Positions 50,940-60,922 of a stretch of 64,000 bases of DNA are shown here, in pieces. How positions within the stretch are numbered: the stretch's first letter is position 1; each line of letters opens with the position of its first letter. Source of the DNA: Mactromeris polynyma (Eukaryota; Mollusca; Bivalvia; Venerida; Mactridae); NCBI GenBank assembly GCA_032209605.1, contig JASFXZ010000029.1, forward strand, positions 795,001 to 859,000, written 5' to 3'. A program made the translations under genes and the position numbers. The notes beneath the pieces are model-generated. The model was not told the origin of the DNA and searched no databases. It saw only the letters and a list, made by a program, of their open reading frames with translations.

Positions 50940-52188
50940 TCAATAATACGCTGCTTCGTAATTTTTCGGATTTCTTCTTGCCTTTTCGTAGGCATGACCA
51001 CTGGTCATTCTATCGTAAAAGTTCAAGAAGCTAACCAGATTCTGACTATCCACATTTGACAAGAACTCACCCATTGATTCATCTACTGGAACGCCAGTAT
51101 CAGCAAAGTCTGCACAATGTTCACCGAGTTGTTTAGCAAGTTCATTTGTCACTGGATCAGCGTCAACTTTCACTCGGTACGATCTCGTTTTCTCAGAATC
51201 TCTCGAATTACATCTTAGATCAAGCTGAGAATCTGACATAGTTAAGAATGGCTTTCTCTTCCAATCTTCACTCCGTGCGGATGAATGTCTTTTTCTCAAG
51301 TCTGATCCGGCATCGTGTTTTGGTGCGTCACGATTTCTTCTGACGTCACTTTCGGAACAACTTTTGTGAATTTTTGGTGTTTTCATGTCCCAAAATGAAT
51401 CAAATTCCTGATTTTCTTCGGGTTTAGTATGTTTACTGAGATCTTTCTTAATAGAAAGCAAACTATTTTCTACACACAAGTTAGCACGTTTTTTATATGC
51501 AACAAAACCCGATGATTGTTTTGGTGTGGAACTTTTTGGTATTTCTACCCTTTCGCTCCATTTACTCCAAACATTGAATACTTTTTGCTCATTCAGCACT
51601 AAGCGTTTCTCTTCCCCGGAAGACTCGAACGATGATGATGAAAGATATCCGGATGTGTTAGAATCAGTATCTGATTTATCTGCAGATTTTCTGAATTCAT
51701 ATTCGGACCCCTCCAGCAATGTTGATGAGCCACTGTTTTTCTTTCCTGTCACACAGAATGCACGTCCGAGTGTACTGCGACATGAAGCCATCACGTTCTT
51801 AGTCTAAAAAATGATAAATGGATAGATAAGTTAACAAGTTGAATATTCATGCAATATATTATATATTCCTTCGACAATTTTCCAGCAATACTTAACAAAC
51901 AGGCACATTTCAACTTACTACAATATTCGGGTATTCTGCACTGAAGTGCACAGCGTAACTTGTTGACAACTGTTGGAAGAATTAACCGTATTGTGGCGGC
52001 AATACATTGCACGTGTCACACAATAGAAATAAAAAATAATTTGATTATACCACGGAATGCTGATTGAATTATAATTGCCTACTAAGGTATAGACTATTGT
52101 GCGTATAAAATACGATTGTATAACTTCAAAATAACTGATATATACGTATGTATAAAGAACTTACCTTAATTTTGGAGTTAACAGGCAT
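50940..52188 (-). CDS. array gene copy 11, 312 aa, with two private replacements
   Basis: Exon 1 52165-52188, exon 2 51919-51969, exon 3 50940-51803. It keeps VENSLLS but adds Ser-to-Asn (RRNRD, residue 182) and Pro-to-His (SGHAYEK, residue 295). Both are replacements, fitting weak constraint at these sites. The 5' flank has CCGGGATGATAAATG (as copies 6 and 7), and the 3' flank has the CCAGTTTTTATG variant shared with the flank of copy 12. Confidence 0.7.
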
Positions 52189-54392
52189 TTTTTCAATATT
52201 CAGTTGAGTATAAATTGTTTAATAATGTTAATCGATTGTTAGATAGATGCAGAAATCATGAAATGATAGTGATAACCAGATACCACCCACTTAATATACA
52301 TTAACTTGAGTAACCCAGGGTTTCTCAATAGCAACCAGCCGTGAAAATCTGCCAGCCTAACTCAGAGTACGGCTTACATCACACAACAATCAAGTCTTCT
52401 GTTTGTCGCAGATTCACACCTTGCGCTCCGTGCAACAATGATCCCTTTGTGTTTGTCATTTCAACTGAATTGAATGCACACGTATGACTGTTTAACACCT
52501 CGTAATATATGAATGCATATTCATACAAGGAGCAGTTGTTAATCAGTTCATCAACGGTCTGACCGGGATGATAAATGATTTCTTAAGTAATTTCTTAATC
52601 GTGCATTAGTACCTGTTTTGAAATTCAGTTTTTATTATCTGCATTTAATTCGTGTTTACAATAAAGATTAACGACTGCTCCTTGGTTTTATATGTGTAGA
52701 TTGTAGGTACGTGCAATATATATTTATATATTGTATGGCATATTTTTATGAGTTATGTCATTATTTCAATGGTTAAATAATGTGTGTGTTTATTTTTAAT
52801 GTAGTCTCTTATAACTTATAAGTTGAGTAGTGATATACATTTTTACCGAAATAATTGTTGCAGTTAGTATTGTATATGTATATTAATGAGACTTAAATAA
52901 ATAAATATATATATTAATGTGTCGGCTGCCCAAAGCTGAATGACTTTTAAAACCTAAACGCCCACATGAAAATCTCGTGCACTAGCACCTGCTAGCGACA
53001 CCTATCGTAGATATTCGACGTTAATAAGGACAATAATTATCCCCTAATTCATTATATTCAAACGGATTTGTTATTGCGTTGGACTAACACAGATTCAATA
53101 CCATTCAAGTTTAGCAGTAACCTATCTTAGGTTTTCAAAAAATAATAATTTGTTGTTTAATATGTTTGCATTCAGTAAACAAAGTCCTCATCTATTTCAA
53201 GTTCAGCAGCGATAATTAAGAAGATGTAACCACGTGCAAACTTATACATGAAGTAATTTCCCTTTCTTATTCTACCTCCCGAATATAAACGAAACTGTCA
53301 CATGGTTATAAGATGACTTATGTAATATGTCACGTGACTATAACTAATTTCACTGGCTGTGTATATACTGGTCAAAACTACTAACCCGTTTCTGTGAGTC
53401 GGACCTCGTTTATTCGAAATCCTTTTATCCGAAATAAAAATCGGGTCCCGGTGGATTTTCTTTGGCACGTCAAATTGAAATGTGTTATTCGAAACTATGT
53501 ATTATTTGAAATAAAATTCTGGGTCCGATGAATTCGAATAAACGAGGTCCGACTGTATACATGTTAACACATAATTAAATATGAATTATGCACATTTACC
53601 TCAAACAAAGACGCACAGTTTCCGGAACACATGAAGTTTCATTTCCAAATTGTGTAGTACCAACTATCCATCAGACCGAATATATTTATGACAGCGAATT
53701 AGACAAATATACGTCAGATCGAAACACATAAACACTTAAGTATATTGCCAATTTCCTTCGACAGGCAGGAATATTTTGGCCAATTATTTATATAGATTTA
53801 CATACTGCATACATATCTGTCTGTTGGATTATCAACTGTGTGTAGCTGGTTTATTCATTCATGTATAAAAGCATTTTATATGTCCGTGATAAATGTGCAT
53901 TCAGTTGTAACGTAGCAAAGGGCCACAATTCACCAGTTTTTATGAAAGACAGAGTATCTTCCCTTCGATCAGCTGTATCCTATATGTGAAGTTGGCAGTT
54001 TCAGCAGTAACAGAAGCGTACGTACAATAGGAACATACCTACGTTGTAACTACGCAACATAATGACAGTGTTATTGTTCCATTGTGCCAAAGCTATTTCG
54101 TGTGATAATGATAATAATTGCGCATTCTATTATACCATGTGCATGAAATTCGCCATATGTTACCACGTGTTTTCCCTTGTACTATTGTTGCTGTGTTTAA
54201 TAAGCTGACATGGCTATAACATGAGATACGTGATCATCCCAGGTCATGGATTCAAGATCTGCTTCGTCATCAATTTCATGAAATGTAACAATTAACATAA
54301 CAAAAAACAAGATGGTGAATATATCTTAAAGCTTTAATGACAAACAAAACAAATTGCACTATCGTGTGATAATATATATGTACATACACGTT

Positions 54393-55951
54393 TCAATAAT
54401 ACGCTGCTTCGTAATTTTTCGGATTTCTTCTTGCCTTTTCGTAGGCAGGACCACTGGTCATTCTATCGTAAAAGTTCAAGAAGCTAACCAGATTCTGACT
54501 ATCCACATTTGACAAGAACTCACTCATTGATTCATCTACTGGAACGCCAGTATCAGCAAAGTCTGCACAATGTTCACCGAGTTGTTTAACAAGTTCGTTT
54601 TTCACTTTTACTCGGTACGATCTCGTTTTCTCAGAATCTCTCGAATAACATCTAAGATCAAGCTGAGAATCTGACATAGTTGAGAAAGGCTTTCTCTTCC
54701 AATCTTGACTCCGTGCGGATGAATGTCTTTGTTTCAAGTCTGATCCAACATCGTGTGTTGTTGCGTCACGACTTCTTCTGACGTCACTTTCGGAACAACA
54801 TTTGTGAACTTTTGGTGTTTTTATGTCCCAGAATGAATCAAATCCCTGATTTTCTTCGGGTTTAGTATGTTTACTGAGATCTTTCTTAATAGAAAGCAAA
54901 CTATTGTCTACACAAAAGTTAGCACGTTTATTATATGCAACAAAATCCGCAGAATGTTTCGGTGTGGAACTTTTTGGTATTTCTACCCTTTCGCTCCATT
55001 TACTCCAAACATTGAATACTTTTTGCTCATTCAGCACTAAGCGTTTCTCTTCCCCGGAAGACTCGAACGATGATGATGAAAGATATCCGGATGTGTTAGA
55101 ATCAGTATCTGATTTATCTGCAGATTTTCTGAATTCATATTCGGACCCCTCCAGCAATATTGATGAGCCGCTGGTTTTCTTTCCAGTCACACAGAATGCA
55201 CGCCCGAGTGTACTGCGACATGAATCCATCACTTTCTTAGTCTAAAAATAGATAAAATGAATAGATAAGTTAACAAGTTGAATATTCATGCAATATAGTA
55301 AATATTCCTTCGACAATTTCCCCGCAATACTTAACACACATGCACATTCCAACTTACTTCAATATTCGCGTATTCTGCACTGAAGTGCACAGTGTAACGT
55401 TTTGACACAACTGTTAAGAATTTAACCGTATTGTGGTTGGATTTTTAACACAGCTTGAATACATGGCATGTGTTAGACAATAGAAAGATAATAATTTGAT
55501 TATACAAAGGAATGCTGATTGAAGTATAATTACCTAGGTATAGACTATTGTACGTAAAAAATACGATAGTATAACTGAAACATAAGTCCTACACAACAAT
55601 CTGATAATTACCCGGATTTTTACGGGGTAGTCAAAAGAAAATGTACATATTTGTACGTTGTACACATCCAGAGTATTATAAGCAATGATGTGTAATAATG
55701 ATTGTAAATATTTATATTTTAATATATTTAGATTTTATGACAGTTAAATTTTGATATTGAAATAAATTATTATAGATGCAATTGAATAATATCAATAGAT
55801 AAATCGGAAATATATTTTTTATGATTTTATACTATACAAATTACATAAAAGAATATGGATTAAAGATTAATTAATTAATTTAACAAATGTACATGCATAT
55901 GAACTAATGTATATATGAAGAACTTACCTTAATTTTGGAGTTAACAGGCAT
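54393..55951 (-). CDS. array gene copy 12, diverged edge copy with a damaged exon 2, about 290 aa
   Basis: Exon 1 55928-55951 (MPVNSKIK) and exon 3 54393-55241 (TKKVMDSCRSTL ... NYEAAYY) join in frame directly and give 290 aa. The exon 2 equivalent (near 55353-55405) has two extra bases (TTGTGTCAAAACG for TTGTCAAAACG), so its inclusion would shift the frame and hit a stop early in exon 3. Either this copy skips exon 2 or it is a pseudogene. Exon 3 has many replacements (TSGSSILLEG, NKRANFC, KVHKCC, DATTHDV) and an in-frame loss of five residues (DADPV or equivalent). Intron 1 is enlarged by AT-rich sequence (about 55575-55910). An upstream ATG in frame with exon 1 (MISATIEQ...) is open only in this copy. 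Confidence 0.5.
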
Positions 55952-56247
55952 TTTTGAATATTCAGTAGACAGTTGAGAGTATATAATAGTGTTAATCGAT
56001 TGTTCGATAGTTGCAGAAATCATGAAATGATATTGATAACCAGATATCACCCACTTAATATACATTAACTTGAGTAACCCAGGGTTTCTCACTGGCAACC
56101 AGCCGTGAAAATCTGCCAGCCTAACTCAGAGTACGGCTTACATCAGACAACAATCAAGCTTTCTGTTTGTCGCAGATTCACACCTTGCGCTCCGTGCAAC
56201 AATGATCCATTTGTGATCAAATAATTATGTTTGTCATTTCAATTGAA
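55952..56247. repeat. 5' flank of copy 12 and right edge of the array
   Basis: The unit's 5' flank (ACTTGAGTAACCCAGGGTTT, GATTCACACCTTGCGCTCCG, TTTGTCATTTCAATTGAAT) can be followed to about 56247. There it stops within TTTCAATTGAATC and unrelated sequence begins, so this is the array boundary. Confidence 0.8.
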
Positions 56248-58548
56248 TCGCAATTAAGCCGATGCGCCAAAAGCTGTGGAAGTTATACTCCAGGTATAAT
56301 TACTGTACTCGATGTGTTTGAATGTCCCAAAGCGTGTTTATCGTTCATTTTATATTGACATATCGAGAATTATTATTGTAATTTTGTTTTTAATACGTTC
56401 ATTGTTTTGCTATCAGTCTAGAGAAGTCGAGTCATAATTTGGTAATTGTTGACCAATATCGTGTCTGAAGAATACTGATTGGGAAACAAAATAATATTTC
56501 ATACTTGATATTACGACACTGATTATTAGAATGGTTAGTAGTGTTTTGAGTATTATGTGTAGCAATATGAACATGTATATAATCTGGAAGCCAGTTGATT
56601 CTTCATTATTTATTACCAAACTATACAATTGTTGATTTCACGAAGTAAAATATTGATCATTGATTGCTATATTATCTGGCTTGGAAAAAGGACTTCAGTA
56701 CAAAACGATGCATTTACTCACGGTATGGCTTTCATGTCTTAATAAATATGTATAAAAAACATCAATTTCTTCATTCTTGAATGTCGGCAAGAACTAAAAA
56801 AGTAACCTCATTTTGAGTACTTTGTATGGTTATGCTGGTTATTTTTTTAAAATGAGTCATGTTACATTCACAACTAAAAAATTTTTTTTTTCTAGAATAT
56901 TTATTTTTATGATTTAAAAAAATGCGCAATTTCAAATTAAAATATCCAATCAGCATATAAGAATTTGCATATATTATAATAAAAATGTCCGTACTATACC
57001 ACAATATTTTTCTTTTTATTTATTATTGTTTTGTCATAATTTAAACCTGTGGACATTAAGTACCCATAAAACATGTTAATTTTATCTTTTATAGCATTTA
57101 TTAACACTAATTTTATCCTTACTGTTAATTAGAAACAATCCCATATTACGGAATGCTCCATGAACATTATATAAACGTAATTGAGAGGTTGGGAGATATC
57201 AAATAGATATGTAGATATTTAATCATTATCTTATTAAGGGCATAAAGCAAATTGATTTTTGACAGATTTTTGACAAGTTCAGCAACTGACATTGACGAAT
57301 TAGTACCCGATGCGGAGAATATAGGACTGGTTACTTGATTTTAACAATATGGCATTGACAACTATGATTTAAGAAAACTATGAAAGATTTATAACTATCT
57401 GTATATAACTCCATGTGTAACTTTGTGCGTGTAGTAAATTAATAAATTGACAAGTGAACCTCCTTGTCATATCTCATAATCGTCATGGTGAAAGTTGAGC
57501 GAAGGAGTCTGGTCTAATTTTGATAAGATATTGATGTAAGATATAAAAAAAAAGATATTGCGAAATGTATGATACGTTTTTTGAGTTCATAATTAGTCTG
57601 CATATGCTAGAGATATTATTTTTTAGAGAATAATATTGTTACTATGAACACAGTACACGTGAATCACCGTAGTGTAGATGCAAGGGGATGTCAAACAGAT
57701 CTTTATCGAGATAATGTTGAACTATTTGACAAAATGTCAAACAAGTCATTTAACAATGTCACAACCTTGTAAAGATGCTTTACCGATTGTATTCAAAGTC
57801 ATTTGGGTTTTAACAGTGGGATAAATGAATCAAAGAGGTTGTATTACATTTATCTAGCTAAGATCACGACCCCTATTTTACTGCAAATCTTATCAAATTA
57901 AAGGTTTTTGGGCCCCTTTTTCATCTTTATGAGGGGATCACTATTTCCGAACTCATCTAAGTAGTTTTTGTTCATCGCGTATTTAAGATATATATCAAAT
58001 ACCATAAAAAGTAGAATCTTTATTTATTCTGTAATGTAATCATTGTACAGGACTGTACCGGTCACCGATCAGTATACAGTGGTTAGAATTCCGTACAGGT
58101 ACCATTCAAACACCACATACCACCTAGTTATACATCAATCAACTTCAGATGAGACAAAATGGCAAGTTTGTGTGGCCGCAGCCAGACTCCGTCATTTAAC
58201 TGCAATCTAGTGCATTTTTGAACAGATATCTTAGGAAGCATGCTATGTGGGAAAGCTGTTAATTTCAAACTGATGTTTAAACGTTAGAAACTCATATAAA
58301 CTTATTCCAATATTTATGATCTTCGTTCTACATTAGATGTACATTGAAAAATGCTTTAAAGCAACCCTCTCTTCAACAACTTCTCTTCAACGACATTTTA
58401 AATTGTTCATATAGTAAGAATTTATTATTAGTTTAACCCGAGTGGAGCAATAACTACCAACAGCCAAATTTTGCGTTTATTAAAGGGTGTTCCACTGTAA
58501 TGCAATAAGATTAATGCTTTAAGCATTAAACTATTACCAGACAGTATA
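56248..58548. other. AT-rich DNA without a recognisable gene
   Basis: Only short open frames (minus 56413-56628 and 56771-57004) are seen, in very AT-rich sequence, without motifs. A less AT-rich patch near 58140-58210 (TGTGGCCGCAGCCAGACTCC) could be part of a repeat but is not assigned. Confidence 0.45.
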
Positions 58549-58600
58549 TACAGTCAACCCTCATGATTATAAGACCACCTCTGTGACTTATTGTTATTGA
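58549..58600. repeat. solitary MITE end, TACAGTCAACCCTCATGATT
   Basis: The stretch has the CAGTCAA terminus and the ATAAGACCACCTC phrase of the family at 621 and 4529, but no matching right end was found. Confidence 0.5.
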
Positions 58601-59439
58601 CTTATGCAATAATACACATCATCCAATACATCATCGTGTGGTGTTTAAAATTAACGTATATACATGAAAAACACTAATTACATAGTAATAGTGTCGTTCT
58701 TAAATTTCTATTACACTGTACGAGTATTTCATACATAAAGACGGATATAACAAGTGATGGTATAAACAGATAATAATAAAACAAACGAAATGGGAATGAA
58801 CTCAATCAATTCTAACATTAGGTTTGGTATTTCTCTGGTTAAGTGCGTGTTTAATGAATAAGGCCAAGTTATATATAGTTTTTTTGTCATTTGACAGCAA
58901 GCGAACACTTGATTGTTAGAAACAATAATAATGTTATAATAAGTTAGACATTCGTATTATTATAATCTGTTTACATATTCCATACATGTATAATGAAAGC
59001 AGTCTAGATGTTTGACATACATATTTACATTAACTCCGTCTGTGATCTTTGATTGTCAAGTATTTAGCAAAGTCTACAAGAGTTAACATGTATAATTACT
59101 ATGTCGGTATATTTGATGTAGTATACACAATTTCGATTGACTTTTTGTCGCGAAATCACAAATCTGTCACTTTTATTGCATAACAATTAAAATTATATAA
59201 TGTCTATCAGCTTAAAATCTTAAACTACATCGATAAAATTGTACAGTAATCGGACAAAATTCTATGTTAAACACATTCGCCTTTTAATTAAAACCGAATG
59301 TTATTCTAATCGCTGAAGATCAAAGCCCGATTAAAGGTTAAACGGGGAAAATATCAATTAAGTATCACTGTTTGACCTCCGGGTACCTTGCTATCTTGTC
59401 AATTAGTCATTACGTCGTAAAATTGGACGACGCGCCATC
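58601..59439. other. AT-rich DNA, no gene seen
   Basis: There is no useful open frame, no splice-bounded exon and no repeat that I recognise. Confidence 0.45.
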
Positions 59440-59445
59440 AATAAG

Positions 59446-59629
59446 TCACGTGATCCAAAAAGAACGCTGAAACATTACTTTTTGTCAGAAAATGGACTGG
59501 TAATTATTTAAAAGATAATAGGATGCGGAATACATCTTCACATGCACTTTAGTTGTGTGTTCGTGAGTGTACTAAACTAAGGACTGTTTCTAAATTCTGT
59601 TTATATTTGGATAACGGCTTTTAAACATC
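59446..59629 (+). promoter_or_regulatory. candidate promoter and non-coding first exon of the RASSF-like gene
   Basis: A CACGTG E-box is present at about 59447. The stretch that follows ends at a strong donor (ACATC|GTAAGTATT, intron starting at 59630). The coding exon of the RASSF-like gene at 60923 is preceded by a good acceptor (CCGTATTTTCAG), which calls for an upstream non-coding exon; this is the best donor I see within 1.5 kb. The start of transcription was not identified. Transcript data would be needed, so this is a proposal. Confidence 0.3.
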
Positions 59630-60385
59630 GTAAGTATTCTGAAACATATTAGAGCTATACAATATAACCTTCTATTTTCATTTTGGTGATTTTAATTATA
59701 TAACTATTCATTAAATTGAGAAAGTGTAGTATATGTACCACAAAGGAAACGCGTGAATATTCATCATTTAGCAATTATGAAGACAATCTGATTTTGATAA
59801 GTTGATATGTAGATCTATATGATCTATACTAGACACTTATTATTTTCGAACTGAATGTGAATTATAAATTGTTAGAATGTGAACGGCTCTTTTTACATAC
59901 GAACTAATATTGTTTCTATTGTTGTCATAAAACAAGAAAGTTACATAGAGTTTATGTTTTCATTTGTATATGCTGAAACGAAATACTGAAATCACTTTTT
60001 TACGTATTGAAATGCAAAGCAACAAGTATGCAAATGAAATTTCTCCAAATATTTGGAAAAAAATAAACGTCATGTGCAATAACAAATTTCCTAATATATA
60101 ATGTTGAGTATTCAAGTTATTAATTACACATAGATTCATCGATACTGGCTTGAAACTATGAGGACATTCAATATTCATTGATTCAAGCAAACGAGAAACA
60201 TAAACAGTGCACATATTCGTTATTGATTTTTTTTACAATCCTACACAAATATTATTACAATTTTATCAAGTACAAAACAAAACATTGAAAATGAGAGCCT
60301 CATCACGAGTCTTCCATTATTGACCTGTCTAGTTGTCAAATCACACAATCACAATATGGATGACAACACTTGAAGATTGTGACGG

Positions 60386-60420
60386 CAACAGGCGTCTGCT
60401 TCACCTTGCCAGACGCCGCT
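60386..60420. other. GC-rich hairpin, GGCGTCTG ... CAGACGCC
   Basis: An 8-bp perfect stem (AGGCGTCTG and CAGACGCC) with an 11-base loop lies in a CpG-rich patch (about 60375-60485, including CGAACGTTGCGCACG and AACGCGTT) that stands out from the AT-rich surroundings. It is 0.5 kb upstream of the RASSF-like coding exon and may mark a regulatory element or an alternative promoter. Confidence 0.35.
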
Positions 60421-60522
60421 CTGTTGGTCATTTTGTGACGTAACATTCGAACGTTGCGCACGTTTTGGTACTAACGCGTTAGTCGGTTCTAGTTTTATAA
60501 CAATTGGTAACGATATAGTATT

Positions 60523-60675
60523 ATACAGTTAAGTCTCACTTAAAGACCATATCAATGAAAAGAACACCTCTAAATTAAGAACACAATTTTCAAGTCCATT
60601 TTCATGTTGAATAAAGAGCAAGCCTTGAACGTTGCTCCCAGATTTAAGACCAGTCTTATTATTAAGGTTGTACTG
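60523..60675. mobile_element. pogo-like MITE upstream of the RASSF-like gene
   Basis: Left end TACAGTTAAGTCTCACTTAA, right end (reverse complement) TTCAGTACAACCTTAATAAT. Internal AAGAACACAATTTTCAAGTC matches the MITE at 621-970. It lies in the presumed 5' intron of the next gene. Confidence 0.6.
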
Positions 60676-60922
60676 AACATAGTTAAAGAATGAAACTTAG
60701 TTAAACTAATAAAGGCAAAATAGTTCCAACGTAAATTGAAAATTGGCTGACCACTGGTTTTCAGTGAAATGTATGTGTTAATGTATATCACCTGCCAGCA
60801 TGTTTGCTTGTTGCTGAATTATTTTGCTTTTATTCTCAGCGATAATACACTGCCCGGACTTGAGACAGGTGCTTTAATTAAATATGTAATCATCAACTTA
60901 AATATTGTTTCCGTATTTTCAG

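Larger units (their letters stand above)
21381..54063. repeat. homogenised core of the tandem array, 3453-bp unit
   Basis: The stop-codon positions 21381, 24834, 26769, 30222, 33675, 37128, 40581, 44034, 47487, 50940 and 54393 are spaced by exactly 3453 bp, except 24834-26769 where a 200-N gap intervenes. Apart from scattered single-base variants the units look the same over their whole length. Unit map from the gene's low end: exon 3 0-863, intron 2 864-978, exon 2 979-1029, intron 1 1030-1224, exon 1 1225-1248, 5' flank to about 1579, LINE-like fragment 1580-1969, spacer to 2456, MITE 2457-2617, spacer and 3' flank to 3452. Homogeneity ends at about 54064, where the right flank starts to diverge. 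Confidence 0.95.

Noticed and set aside
16113..56247. CRISPR-like or ribosomal-type repeat interpretation of the array
   Set aside because: The unit is 3.45 kb with an intron-containing protein gene. There are no short direct repeats with unique spacers and no rRNA, tRNA or histone sequence in the unit.
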